Source of the DNA: Stenotrophomonas maltophilia
GTDB taxonomy: Bacteria; Pseudomonadota; Gammaproteobacteria; Xanthomonadales; Xanthomonadaceae
Reading direction: 5' to 3'
NCBI RefSeq assembly: GCF_900186865.1
Contig: NZ_LT906480.1
Span: 1,506,001 to 1,570,000 of the forward strand
Length of the DNA stretch: 64,000 nt
A program made the translations under genes and the position numbers. The notes beneath the pieces are model-generated. The model was not told the DNA's origin. It saw only the letters and a list, made by a program, of their open reading frames with translations, and ran no database searches. Shown piece by piece: positions 55,701 to 62,747 of this stretch (position 1 is the first letter of the stretch; each line of letters begins with the position of its first letter).

Positions 55701-58700
55701 GATGTCGCGCACAACACCGAGCGCAGTGACAGCGACAGCCGTGGCAAGGGCTGGGGTATCGCCACCAACTCCGCCGGTCTGCCGTTTGGCACCAACAATT
55801 CGCGCGGCGAGGGCGCCGGCCAGAGCGACACCATCACCGGCACACAGCTGTCGGTGGGTGGTGGTGTACGCATGGCCACCACCGAGGGCGATATCCACCT
55901 GACCGCCGCCAACATCGCGGCGGAAAAGGACGTCAGCATCCGCGCTGCGGGCGACCTGACGATCCGTAGCGGGCAGGACACGGTCAGCAATGCCAACCGC
56001 TCGGACAGCAAGGCGATCGGCACCGTGCAGATCGCCGATACCGAGAAGTTCTCCGGCTGGCATCGCGAGCAGCATCGCGATGACAGCGCGCAGGTTTCGC
56101 AGGTGGCCAGCACCGTTGGCAGTCTCGGCGGCAACGTCAATCTCACCGCCGGTGGCAAGTACACGCAGAGCGCCAGCAATGTGGTGGCGGCCAAGGACGT
56201 GAACATCACTGCCGCCGAGATCGAGCTGCTGACCGCTGACGAAAGCGGTCACTACTCGCAGAGCGACAAGGACTTGAAGATCGGTGCCTTCGCGCGGGTG
56301 AAATCGCCGTTGATCGATCTGCTCAACAACGTCGACGCCGCCCGCAAGTCCGACGACCGCCTGCAGAAGATGCAGGGGCTTGCTGCTGGTGCCAATGCCT
56401 ATCAGGCTGCCAGTGCCATCTCCAGCATGGCCGGCAAGGGCGGAGGCGGGGCACTGCTCAGTGCCGAGGCCGGCGTTGGCTTCAAGACCTCCAGCAGCAG
56501 TGCCGATGGCAGCAGCCAGGTCTCGCGCGGCTCCACCATCCAGGGGGGCGGCAACGTCAACCTGACCAGCACCCAGGGCGACATCCACGTGGTGCAGGGC
56601 AATCTGAGCGCGGGCAACACGCTCAGTCTGGATTCGGCCGGTGACATCCTGCTGGAAGCGGGCAAGGCGCATGTGGCCGACCGCAGCAAGAGCAGCAATG
56701 CCGGCGCCGAAGTCGGCGTGGGCGTTGCAGTGGGCGCGCAGACCGGCGTGTACGTTTACGCCGAAGCCAGCGTCGGCAGCAGCAAGTCCAACGCCGAGAG
56801 CAGCACCTGGCAGAACACCACGCTGACCGGCAAGAACATCTCGATGAAGGCCGAGGGCGATACCACTCTCCGTGGCGCGACCGCCACCGCCGACCGCATC
56901 GACGTGAAGACCGGTGGCACGCTGACCGTCGAATCGCTGCAGGACATCGCCGAGAGCATGTCCAAGAACAGCCAGGTGGGTGGCCGCGTGCAGGTGTCGT
57001 TCGGCACCGCGTGGAATGCCGACGGCTACGCCAGCGGAGGCAAGGCCAACGGTAGCTATCAGGGCGTTGGCCAGCAGAGCGGCCTGTTTGCCGGCAATGG
57101 CGGTTACCACGTCGATGCCGGCCAGGTGAACCTGGTGGGCGGCGCGATCGCCAGCACGAATGCGGGCAACAGTGAACTGACTGCTGATTCGCTGACCTTC
57201 ACCGACCTGCAGAACCATATGGACTACAAGGCCACGTCGGGGAGCATCAGTGGGGGCTTCGGCAACGGGGGCAAGGGACCGGCCGGCAAGGGCGTGGGGG
57301 CCGGCGAGCAGCTGAAGGGCATCGGCACGAGCATCGTGACGGGCAAGTTGGAGGGGCCGACGGGTGTCTCAATGGGGGGCGGGCTGCCCATGCATGAGAG
57401 CGGCAGCGACAGCTCCAGCACGCGTGCGACGCTGACCGAGGGCAACATCACCATTGGCGGCAGGAAGACCACGGCGGCCGAGCTGGGTGTCAACACCGAT
57501 GCAGCCGCTGCACACCGTGCACTGGACACGATGCCTGATGCCAACAAGTTGCTGGCCGATCAACAGGCGATGGCGAACGCAGCCAGCACGGTGCTTGCCA
57601 CCAGCAAGCAGGTCGCCGTGGATGTGCAGGCCTATCAGAGCAACAAGGCAACCCAGGCGTACTACGACGGCCTGTCAACGGAACAGAAGAAGGCGTTCAA
57701 CGCGCTGAGTGCGGAACAACGCGATGCGGTGCTGACGGCAAACAGCCCAGCCTACGAAAATGCCAAGAAGTGGGGCACGGGCGGCGATTACAACCGTGCA
57801 TTGAACGCGGTGACGACCGCGCTTGTGGGAGGCGTAGCGGGGCAAGGTGCCGGTCAGGTCGCCTCCAATGCACTGGCGCCATATGCCGCCTACTTCATCG
57901 GCAGCACACTTGACCCGAACCATGGCAGTGACCCGAACGCGACGCTGCAATTGCTGTCGCATGCGGTGCTGGGTGCGCTGCTAGCCGAAGCCAATGGTGG
58001 CAATGCGGGGACCGGTGCCGTTTCGGCGGCAGGCGGCGAGTTGGCTGCGAAGGTGCTGACCAATACGTTGACCGGGGGAGATCCTTCCAGGCTGAGCCAG
58101 GAACAGAAGGAGATGGTGCTGGCGCTGTCGCAGGCGGTGGGTGCACTGGCGGGTGGCTTGTCAGGGCAGGATCTGGCTGGGATCGCGTTGAATGCAGGGA
58201 TCGCCAAGAATTCGGTTGAGAACAACTTCCTTGCCGAGGATCAGGCTCGAGTAATGAAGCAGCAACTCGACGAGTGCGGCAGCGACACGTCATGCCAGAA
58301 GATGGTGCGTGACGTTGCCAAGCAACTGTCAGAGCGAATGGACTATGAGCTGCTCTCGGTTTGTACAGCGAACTCGGCGAGCCCTGCGTGTCAGGCGTTT
58401 GTGAATGCGGCCGTTTCCTACAAGTATGGCTCGTGGCCCGGAGAGCTTGGGCTGTTCGATGATCTTGGCCGCAGCAGCGAGGCGCTTTCTTCGTTTGCCC
58501 ACTCCATGAATGGACGTGCCTATCGTGAGCTGATATTTGAGAACGGGGGGATCCAGCCGGTCTATATCCTGCCTCAGGAACACACTGTAGCTGCACTGGC
58601 GGAGTGGACCGGAAATCTTGACAGGACGATCGATCAGTACGGCCTCTTCTCGAAGGAATCGTCAGCTGAGCTGGGGCTTGGACTTGCGAAGGTACTGCTT

Positions 58701-59039
58701 CGAAAATATGGCGCTGTTACCATAATCGAAGGGAGCGGAGGCTTCGGGAAGGGGGCGAAGGCGGGCAGTTCCGAAGCACTGCCGCGAGCGACGTCTGGGC
58801 CAGTCTATGCAACGAATAAGGAAGCGACTGCTGCTGCCACGGCTTTGGGCTTTAGGCGTGTAAAGGAGACTGCTCACGATGGTGAGCTTGTCTTTACTAA
58901 TGGAAAGATATTTATTTCAAGGGATGTGGATGGCCATAATGGTGGTGCTTGGAAGGCAGCGAAATCGGTGAAGGCGCTAGGTAGCCGGGATACCCGGCTT
59001 GGTACGTTTGATTCCAGTTTGAAAAGGATAGGGGGGTGA
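46746..59039 (+). CDS. cdiA: CdiA: contact-dependent inhibition effector, Ntox21-like toxin tip
   Basis: 4097 residues. ESPR signal (MNTIYRLVFNRALRVWQVAS) and peptidase site near residue 64; the TPS transport domain follows (RYSQFDVGREGVILNNARGQ, VNGGGFLNASRVTL). A glycine-rich insert lies near residue 425, then several dozen FHA-type repeats (LDNRGG, NGDL) to about residue 1740. A Tyr/Pro-rich region (about 1850-2020) is likely receptor-binding, then FHA-2 repeats and pretoxin. VENN is at residues 3824-3827, leaving a 274-residue tip ending DGHNGGAWKAAKSVKALGSR...GTFDSSLKRIGG, matching the Ntox21 predicted RNase domain. It follows cdiB by 21 bases; the tip is AT-richer than the body. Confidence 0.93.
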   Translation: MNTIYRLVFNRALRVWQVASELVKGGGGLVGHVPGRQSAALSPLGFALMCSLGWVSMVTPALAQSDARIISDPNAPGRERPTMVTAPNGVPMVNITTPSAAGVSRNRYSQFDVGREGVILNNARGQVQTQLGGWVQGNPWLATGSARVILNEVNGPASRLNGYVEVAGQRAEVIIANPAGIQVNGGGFLNASRVTLTTGTPMFTGAGALEGYRVTGGAIQIDGEGLDTSRADYTDLITRSLKVNAGIWANQLQATLGNTVVNADHSQASLIPANGEAPTFALDVGALGGMFANKIWLVGNEHGVGVRNAGSIGAQVGELVVTVDGRLENTGALQSLQNVRLQVHGDLANAGTIAATREVAITTGGTLDNSGGKLNAQRLQVEAQGLRNHGGTIEQTGVQALALKAEAARNRSNGLLGALDAVASGGNGGGPGGGTSPGSGGGTPGTGGGSTGTPTSPVVPMAEGLIAIAGMLDNDGGSIANGGAVSLVARAGLDNSGGRLGVSALQAGGELRNDGGTLQVHGDAALHVGLLSNQKGALSVAGGLRLDAQSLDNRGGELRHAGKAASSWTVQGLFNNDGGLLATNAAQLALQAGQVGNADGRIEHAGEGGLTLDTGDWAGPGGRLSTVGRLHWTTGSADLRNGALSAAGFDIVAGMLDNRGGSLLSLGTGASSVKASNLDNGAGGTLAGNGDLIVAATTLDNSKGLVQQAGTGSLNVQADTLHGSEGRLLSNGALVLSGGELDVSGGTTSAQSVQIHADVLRNRQGQIVSQGISELALDVREALDNQGGQIVGNGGLRIDAGRIDNQKGTLQSAGTQGVALTVRDTLDNSGGGISGNGQVQLQVGSLVNQGGKVLAAGSGALQVQARERLDNSNGGRLAGTGDLRLQAASLDNRSGAIEHAGDGTLQIRADSLQGAGGRVLSQSALELEGGDLLLGAGSTTQAERIAIDAQRLDNTGGNLSATGNDALRLHVAQGVDNSGGTIAGNGALDVQAGELINRTGTLSGAGTADSTLQIVGALDNHEGTIASNANRLTIAAARLDNSGGSIRQAGNQGLDITTGRLDGSKGTLVSSATLTLRADDMDHRDATLGADRLDLEATTLDNAGGRIIASGEGASRVKATALGNAGGTLASNGDLTLLARTLDNSAGRIQHAGSGQLQVSAQALLGKGGSMLSNGSFVLDGASLDLSGATTSARRVAISAGTLTTAGGTLTATGEDALRLRVQGMLDNRGGSLASNGALDVIAQQLNNAQGTLQGAGTGHSTLAIGQALDNQKGRILLGGAGTVTAASLGNQGGTVHAGGSTLVLGVDGRLDNGEQGLLSSTGTVTLDAGSLDNRHGALVAGKDLTVTTAAGVDNSDGAMQAAERLQLQGNGLDNQRGTLLGGQLDIDTRGQRLDNRAGTLGTQKGALSVRSGVLDNQGGRVQSAADLTINTAGQDIDNRFTAGSGGLLAAGKLQLEGGVLDNRGGAVNAQGDARLLLARVDNSAGGTLASAADLSLQAASLANAGGRVQAGRNLDLTLDGHLDNAAGAIAAGQRLTLTAASVDNRNTRGGDGTRGLQAGQLQFGAQWLDNSQGQVVTDGSARLQINGQLQNTGGMISTGGNLDSQADNVANSGGLLRADGSQTLVARVLSEDGQVHAQRDLGLTLQQGMRHRGEWIANGTLSLNLSGDLDNQGVVRGGNLDLNAQNITNAASGEISSQGTTHLNARGQLTNRGLIDGALTHLEAGEIDNLGTGRIYGDHVAISTSVLKNRAEEAGGATRVGTVAARERLDLGVRELQNTGKGLIYSGGDAAIGGALGADRIASGIAGRIDNISSVIDVSGNLSIDAQVVNNIRENVAIAPTQVKTIDTTVNMMVAAWQKNSKNTAGTVSDTSNYKAWEFYYIAPEDVLQDEPYIAPDGTRLGKAVVRLTANTSRFFFGSGGLGYDVRGERWRMDPVTGTVTIYYVSKGTAANPDQVPGGDPFDVLKSKEKFTYQNDRLTFSSAYGTCSTTCIQFITPASLSNPDATIVGRRQHTQEHGLNEEKRVAHHVAHEDQLQPGAGADAVIRSGGNMRLSVDELNNRYAQIAAGGNLQIVGHGADSRVSNVGLELFRTHTFNNTSIAYDGTRTQWTAEPISEKIGQLGGQITANGTLSIDVGDLSNLNQGRNAPNVQNGSAMANLNVQRPKALPDGSGHGSAQGPGQSTGTGAERALAQAADAAGTQQGGNVGGVSGNTGTSGPRVVAASGGSPDRIAMGAPDTRAPSASLFNVNPNGGHYLVETDPRFTDHKTWLSSDHLLGQMGYSPDTVQKRLGDGYYEQKMVREQIGQLTGRRFLDGYASDEAQYRALLEAGATVASEWGLRPGVALTEAQMAQLTSDIVWLVEQTVTLADGSTTTALVPQVYLRLRPGDLDGQGALLAGANVDIKLGNGLVNTGNIAGRKLVTIDAGNIEHLGGSISGQYVGLSSDKDIRVAGAAVTATDALSVKAAGNVTVASTVETQRGGGTYQYETNRIDRVAGLYVTNPSGDGALSVAAGGDISLKAAQIHNAGKEGITQLVAGGNIELGALTLDQRQDATFDDRNHQRGSQTTHAVSSVQGGGDVVLSAGKDITLAGAQVKADGGMALRAGGDINSLALVDSSSFDSAVASKRSSRQVTRSDETVRGSQLQASDNVLLTAGRDVNLNATQVASSDGTLSVAAGRDLNLLSANETHDFSLDSYDKKKKTLSSTTTTRHAESNDSYAIGTGLMGESVSVTAGRDLTTVGAVVDATGTVVLGAGNNVLITSAEDHHSSESSESRKKSGFTGGFSNGTASIGYGSSKNSSSSAEQSTTQVGSAIASREGSVLINAGNQLTIAASDVAAGKDLTLVGKDINLIARQDTVDTQASQSSKSSGFSVGVTYDPAKAYRTARDNATEGMADSGTMMGRITRTAEGVAAGVSAAVLPAITAGSQRSNSNQSHSTSDARVSNLNAGGNLSLIANGGSITSQGAQMTAEGNAVLLATKDIVFDVAHNTERSDSDSRGKGWGIATNSAGLPFGTNNSRGEGAGQSDTITGTQLSVGGGVRMATTEGDIHLTAANIAAEKDVSIRAAGDLTIRSGQDTVSNANRSDSKAIGTVQIADTEKFSGWHREQHRDDSAQVSQVASTVGSLGGNVNLTAGGKYTQSASNVVAAKDVNITAAEIELLTADESGHYSQSDKDLKIGAFARVKSPLIDLLNNVDAARKSDDRLQKMQGLAAGANAYQAASAISSMAGKGGGGALLSAEAGVGFKTSSSSADGSSQVSRGSTIQGGGNVNLTSTQGDIHVVQGNLSAGNTLSLDSAGDILLEAGKAHVADRSKSSNAGAEVGVGVAVGAQTGVYVYAEASVGSSKSNAESSTWQNTTLTGKNISMKAEGDTTLRGATATADRIDVKTGGTLTVESLQDIAESMSKNSQVGGRVQVSFGTAWNADGYASGGKANGSYQGVGQQSGLFAGNGGYHVDAGQVNLVGGAIASTNAGNSELTADSLTFTDLQNHMDYKATSGSISGGFGNGGKGPAGKGVGAGEQLKGIGTSIVTGKLEGPTGVSMGGGLPMHESGSDSSSTRATLTEGNITIGGRKTTAAELGVNTDAAAAHRALDTMPDANKLLADQQAMANAASTVLATSKQVAVDVQAYQSNKATQAYYDGLSTEQKKAFNALSAEQRDAVLTANSPAYENAKKWGTGGDYNRALNAVTTALVGGVAGQGAGQVASNALAPYAAYFIGSTLDPNHGSDPNATLQLLSHAVLGALLAEANGGNAGTGAVSAAGGELAAKVLTNTLTGGDPSRLSQEQKEMVLALSQAVGALAGGLSGQDLAGIALNAGIAKNSVENNFLAEDQARVMKQQLDECGSDTSCQKMVRDVAKQLSERMDYELLSVCTANSASPACQAFVNAAVSYKYGSWPGELGLFDDLGRSSEALSSFAHSMNGRAYRELIFENGGIQPVYILPQEHTVAALAEWTGNLDRTIDQYGLFSKESSAELGLGLAKVLLRKYGAVTIIEGSGGFGKGAKAGSSEALPRATSGPVYATNKEATAAATALGFRRVKETAHDGELVFTNGKIFISRDVDGHNGGAWKAAKSVKALGSRDTRLGTFDSSLKRIGG

Positions 59040-59042
59040 ACT

Positions 59043-59231
59043 TTGAGTGGGTCTTCTTGGGTAGTTCGTGGTAAGACGATCAAGGACTTAATTGAGGAGC
59101 TTATGACTTTTGAGGATCAAGGCATGTATGTAGAGATTTCAGTTGATGGTGGTGATACCGTTCGGCCGATAAGCTTGGTTGGGAAAGATGGAGGGAAGTG
59201 TGTGCTGTTCTATTTCGGTGATGACGCTTAG
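59043..59231 (+). CDS. cdiI: CdiI: cognate immunity protein for the Ntox21-like tip
   Basis: 62 residues from a TTG 4 bases after the cdiA stop; GGGGGG overlapping that stop is the likely ribosome site. The sequence (VVRGKTIKDLIEELMTFEDQGMYVEISVDGGDTVRPISLVGKDGGKCVLFYFGDD) resembles small immunity proteins that follow HNGG-type CdiA tips (recalled). Immunity proteins bind and neutralise the toxin domain in the producing cell. Low GC like the tip, so the two probably moved as a unit. Confidence 0.75.
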   Translation: MSGSSWVVRGKTIKDLIEELMTFEDQGMYVEISVDGGDTVRPISLVGKDGGKCVLFYFGDDA

Positions 59232-59669
59232 TGCTAGGTATTTCCTTGGTCTTTCTTTCTGGGCTGATTCTTAAGAGTCATTGCCTCTGACTAGTCTGCC
59301 ACCTCGACGCTTCTCAGAAAATGGTCTGTTGATCTGTGCTTCCGTCGCGCGTCGACGCATCGGGCGGACCGGAGGCGTCTGTTAAAAGCGGTGTCGAATC
59401 GTGACAATGGTCCATGGTGGCAATCTGCCCATGAACAGCACTCGCCTTCTGGTTTCCGAACTGCTGGCACTCGGCCCGATTGCTTTGCTATCGGGCGGGG
59501 GGGGGGCGATCCGTATGTACAGGTGTCGCCCGGCACCGCGCGGAATGCCGACGGTCACACCAGTGCAAGCAAGGCCGACGGCAGCTATATGTTTATAGCA
59601 GGAAGTGATGATGAAACGTTGGGGTTATGGGGATTACGTGAGTCTGTAAGCTCTGATGTAGAGGAGGGT
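59232..59669. other. Gap with a cdiA fragment (orphan module 1)
   Basis: 438 bases. At about 59517-59589 the sequence GTACAGGTGTCGCCCGGCAC and onward is similar to cdiA 56989-57060 (both encode VQVS-GTA-NADG...AS-KA(D/N)GSY), so a piece of FHA-repeat DNA is embedded here. The adjacent G-rich run (59495-59508) marks a possible recombination edge. The flanking parts have no reliable coding frame. It precedes the immunity gene at 59670. Confidence 0.6.
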
Positions 59670-59966
59670 ATGGATAAGTTGGGTTATGATTTTGGTCAGG
59701 CTATTCTATTTGCACATTCTTCTCTAGAGTTGAAGTTGGAGAATTTTCCCGAGGAAGATATTTTTGCGCTAACTGCGCTTCTTGCTTGCATATTGGATAG
59801 GGGGGGGGCTTTGTTGCTTTATGAAGCTGAGGATGAGATTCCATTTCAGTTTGCAAGAAGTTGTGCGGACGACAGCGTCGGGAATGCCTCTCAGGCGCTG
59901 AGTGGAGCCGAGCTCGTAGATTTCTTGCGCGACTTGGGGCGAGTAAAGGCGGTGCTGAGTGCATGA
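59670..59966 (+). CDS. Orphan immunity-like protein
   Basis: 98 residues. The ATG at 59670 follows GAGGAGGG with ideal spacing, which decides the start although the same frame is open further upstream into the cdiA fragment. The sequence GYDFGQAILFAHSSLELKLENFPEEDIFALTALLACILDRGGALLLYEAEDEIPFQFARSC is acidic and helical, as many CDI immunity proteins are. No toxin domain is intact upstream. It overlaps a tiny following frame at 59963. Confidence 0.6.
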   Translation: MDKLGYDFGQAILFAHSSLELKLENFPEEDIFALTALLACILDRGGALLLYEAEDEIPFQFARSCADDSVGNASQALSGAELVDFLRDLGRVKAVLSA

Positions 59967-60638
59967 GTGGGGTGGTGTTGTTTCGCACGCCTGGAGTTTG
60001 GCTTTCCTCGAGATTTATTCGTTATCTTTTGAGTGAAATGTGGGTGTGGAAATAAATGGTATGGTTTGGGGTTTGGTGTCCAATCAGGAGTCGGTCTTGT
60101 CTGCCGCCTTCTGGCTGAAATGAGTTCGCTATTGAGCTAGATGTCTAGGCGGTATTTTTTCCATTTGCGATGGGGGCGATCGAAAGTTGTTGTTGGCAGA
60201 GGTATGGGAAGATGTCCAGTCCGTAGTCGTTACGCAACCTGGGGTGAGGCTAACTCAGTCGGGTGCCTTGCATCTGTTTGCAGAGGTTGCAATGGATAAT
60301 TCTGCATTCATGGGGTGGTTCATCCCGGGGAGCGGAGCCAGTCCTTGAATTCTCGCGAGTTCGTTGATCGGGCTTGGGCAAACCTTGGGTATATGGACAG
60401 GGACAAATCCCGTGACCGGCCTCGAGGTGGTCGGTGTCGACGCATTCGATGCAGGATTCATGACCGTGGTCGGCATCGCGACTGCTGCGTATGCTGGCGG
60501 CAGCGCTGCTGCACGAGCAGCAGAAAGAATGTGTTGAAGGAAGTAGCAGAGCTGGCTACAGAGCGTGGCGGACCCAAAGCATCCCGGACGTCGCGGAAGG
60601 AAGTGCGGACAAGAGCCAGTTCAGAAGAGGGCGGCGTG
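59967..60638. other. Degenerate toxin module 2
   Basis: 672 bases of AT-rich, broken coding sequence. At 60394-60536 one frame reads WTGTNPVTGLEVVGVDAFDAGFMTVVGIATAAYAGGSAAARAAERM before a stop, similar to the pretoxin or early tip of CdiA-like proteins. A second frame carries on as LKEVAELATERGGPK. A frame ending near 60350 (LTQSGALHLFAEVAMDNSAFMGWFIPG) may be the remains of a further gene. Small frames such as 59963-60055 are too weak to call. Confidence 0.5.
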
Positions 60639-61106
60639 ATGAGTATGAGCGATATGAGAGGTTTCGGGGAAGTTTCCGTTCAGGCTGCATATGTGTTGAT
60701 GTGCGCTTTCCTGCAGAAGTATGTAGAGAGGGGGGGCGGGAAGGATACTCTCGTTGATCTATTATCTTCGGCGGGCTCATTTTTGTGGGCGAATGGCTTG
60801 CCTAACGACCCGGTAATGTGGGATGACTGGCGCGACGCATATGCAGAGGCCACCACCGCTGGGAGTGCTCTTAATTCTGAATTTTGTAGAGCGCAAGTAA
60901 ATCTATCGGATGGACACTTGGCGTTGCTGGATGCATTCTCGGTGATGATGGTATTCCTCGAAGGGATTCTTGATCGATCTGGTGAGGATCTCCAGCTGTT
61001 CGAAGTTGTTGGACGCCTCATGTCGCCTCTAAGTGATTCCGGTTGTCTGAATGATTCCTCTGTCTGGGTTGAGTGGGTGGGGTCGGTTGGAAAGGTCAGG
61101 GCGTAG
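60639..61106 (+). CDS. Orphan immunity protein with duplicated fold
   Basis: 155 residues from an ATG with AGAAGAGGG upstream. Two similar halves are visible: AAYVLMCAFLQKYVERGGGKDTLVDLLSSAGSFLWANGLPNDPVMWDDWRDAY and FSVMMVFLEGILDRSGEDLQLFEVVGRLMSPLSDSGCLNDSSVWVEWVGSV. Each half has the xxMxxFLxxxxxRxG...LxDLL...DPxxWxxW pattern of a known family of small CDI immunity proteins. A tandem duplication would let it cover two toxin surfaces. Confidence 0.65.
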   Translation: MSMSDMRGFGEVSVQAAYVLMCAFLQKYVERGGGKDTLVDLLSSAGSFLWANGLPNDPVMWDDWRDAYAEATTAGSALNSEFCRAQVNLSDGHLALLDAFSVMMVFLEGILDRSGEDLQLFEVVGRLMSPLSDSGCLNDSSVWVEWVGSVGKVRA

Positions 61107-61277
61107 GGTTTTGGGCGATGTAAGGGTGAGCTTTATGTAATTCAGCGGCCAAATGGCTTGATAATTCGCCTGCGAGCGTTTTCATCATCTGCGGGAAAAA
61201 CTGGCGCAAAATGGACGGTGGATGTTGTTCATCCATCAATTAATAATGGCGGTGCGGTGGAGATGAAGTTCAAGTGA
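61107..61277 (+). pseudogene. CdiA-CT C-terminal fragment, orphan module 3
   Basis: The frame continues from the preceding immunity stop and encodes ELYVIQRPNGLIIRLRAFSSSAGKTGAKWTVDVVHPSINNGGAVEMKFK and a stop at 61275-61277, the end of a toxin tip. Only the last 50 or so residues survive and no start or transport region precedes it, so it cannot act alone. Its TGA overlaps the GTG of the next immunity gene, the natural toxin-immunity junction. Confidence 0.65.
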
Positions 61278-61621
61278 CCGAAGGATACACTAATTATGTC
61301 GTGGAGCACTCCTTTGGGTATTCCATGGTGTCAATGTGGCAGGCGTTAAATGGTGCCCTTGCGGGGTCTTCAGTCGATTTTGCCGCGCAGCGGGATATTT
61401 TTCTCGAAATTATGCTTGATATTCTGGAATCCGGAAAGGCTAAATTGGCGTCTGACGGTCGGCTTTTAGATGGTTCAAATCTAGAGCAGGTCGAGCTTCT
61501 TCGGAGGGCTTGGCCGTCGACCAGGGAAGAGTTGGAATCTGATCTGTGCCTTTGGTTCCTGATTGCAGCTCCCGCAGGAATTGTATGGGTTCTTGATAAT
61601 GGTGAGCTTTGTTGGACGTGA
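61274..61621 (+). CDS. Orphan immunity protein, DUF596-like
   Basis: 115 residues from a GTG overlapping the stop of the toxin fragment. The pattern AQRDIFLEIMLDILESGKAKLASDGRLLDGSNLEQVELLRRAWPSTREELESDLCLWFLIAAPAGIVWVLDNGELCWT matches the DUF596 family of CDI/toxin immunity proteins (recalled). The coupling to the fragment at 61107 shows the original pair. It probably protects against a toxin carried by sibling strains. Confidence 0.7.
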   Translation: MTEGYTNYVVEHSFGYSMVSMWQALNGALAGSSVDFAAQRDIFLEIMLDILESGKAKLASDGRLLDGSNLEQVELLRRAWPSTREELESDLCLWFLIAAPAGIVWVLDNGELCWT

Positions 61622-61633
61622 ATTAGCAGCGAT

Positions 61634-62167
61634 GTGAATTCCATTGAGTGGGATGCGTCGATTGTTCCTGGCTTAGCCATGGCGGCTATACCGCTGCATG
61701 CGGCATACGATGATCTGGACGCGGTTATCGCTGCATATCTGATTGACGCGGATGCTCGGCTTTACAGGTTTGAGGGCGGGCCTGATCTTCGTCTGGAAAG
61801 GTATGGTCCTGACGAGCATGGAAATGGCGGGCTTCTGTTCTCCCTGCCTGGCGGTGATCGCGCTGGTGACATGGCTGCGCTCTCTATTACGATCGAGGGC
61901 TGGGTTGTGCGGGCGCTCAAGGTTTACGCATTGGGGATGCCGTGGGATGTTGTTGCACGTAAGTCCTATCGTGGACTTGCGGCAGGATCAATTGGCCTGG
62001 GTAGTCTGGTTTCTGATTTTCTTGTTTTTACCGAGTTGCATTTCGATGAGGCGGAGGAGTGGTTCTGTAGCGGAGGTGATTACGGGGTCCTCGAAATTTC
62101 CGGTTGGGGTGTGCCGCTCGAGGATGAGCCGGAGCAGGTCGTGACTGCAATCTGCGTTGTGGCTTGA
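61634..62167 (+). CDS. Orphan immunity-like protein
   Basis: 177 residues from a GTG 12 bases after the previous stop; the ribosome site is poor. The start MNSIEWDASIVPGLAMAAIPLHAAYDDLDAVIAAYLIDADARLYRFEGGPDLRLERYGP and the later DEAEEWFCSGGDYGVLEISGW fit a family of beta-rich CDI immunity proteins (recalled). There is no intact toxin beside it. Its AT content is close to that of the neighbouring modules. Confidence 0.55.
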   Translation: MNSIEWDASIVPGLAMAAIPLHAAYDDLDAVIAAYLIDADARLYRFEGGPDLRLERYGPDEHGNGGLLFSLPGGDRAGDMAALSITIEGWVVRALKVYALGMPWDVVARKSYRGLAAGSIGLGSLVSDFLVFTELHFDEAEEWFCSGGDYGVLEISGWGVPLEDEPEQVVTAICVVA

Positions 62168-62249
62168 GGGTGTTTCTGGTCGTTGCATTGAGTTCGTGAA
62201 AAGCCGCGCTTGACAGGCAAGCGCACCTCAATGGCCGGGATGCTACGGG

Positions 62250-62523
62250 ATGGGCTCTATACATGGAAATCGTATCAGGTACATATTGGCACATACGGTT
62301 CAAAACCCCGCAAAGGCCACGCATTCGGTTTTCGTTGAGGATAGATCCAAGTTGATCTCTCTTATCGACGAGGCTTGGAGGATGAAGGGCGTGCGGTGCC
62401 TGGAGATCCGGGGGCGTTCATCGTCCCAATGGGCGAGTGATTGGCGTTGCCGGCGAGAAGAACATAAGAATTATTGTTAAGCCTGGCGCCAATAAAATAA
62501 TATCTGCGTATCCCGTACAGTGA
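62250..62523 (+). pseudogene. CdiA-CT fragment, orphan module 4, BECR-RNase-like
   Basis: One frame encodes SIHGNRIRYILAHTVQNPAKATHSVFVEDRSKLISLIDEAWRMKG. After two apparent frameshifts the protein resumes as VPGDPGAFIVPMGE and GVAGEKNIRIIVKPGANKIISAYPVQ, ending in TGA at 62521-62523. The ending (RIIVKP...ISAYP) is like the last strands of EndoU/colicin-D-type (BECR) RNase toxins, tentatively. The TGA overlaps the GTG at 62520 of the next immunity gene. Inactive as it stands. Confidence 0.6.
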
Positions 62524-62747
62524 GGTGTTTCGTGATTTGTCCGCGTTGCGAGCAAGGTGAGATACTTGAGGCTCGCGTCAAGGAGAGTGCGGTTCAGATT
62601 TTTGTCTGCGACGAATGTGATGCTGTATGGTTTTCTTTGAGTGACATCGGCGTTTCTCCGTTCCGGGATCTTGAAACCTATCTTGAGGAGAATTCAATTG
62701 CTCCATCTTGGGAGTCAATTTCCGTGGAGGCGCCTGTGATGCCTTGA
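62520..62747 (+). CDS. Small zinc-ribbon immunity-like protein
   Basis: 75 residues from a GTG that overlaps the stop of the preceding toxin fragment. CPRC (ICPRCEQGEI) and CDEC (FVCDECDAVWFS) form a zinc ribbon; the remainder is acidic. Overlap with the toxin end and position make it the immunity partner of module 4. Similar ribbon proteins are found behind some BECR-type CDI toxins (recalled, low certainty). Confidence 0.55.
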   Translation: MRCFVICPRCEQGEILEARVKESAVQIFVCDECDAVWFSLSDIGVSPFRDLETYLEENSIAPSWESISVEAPVMP

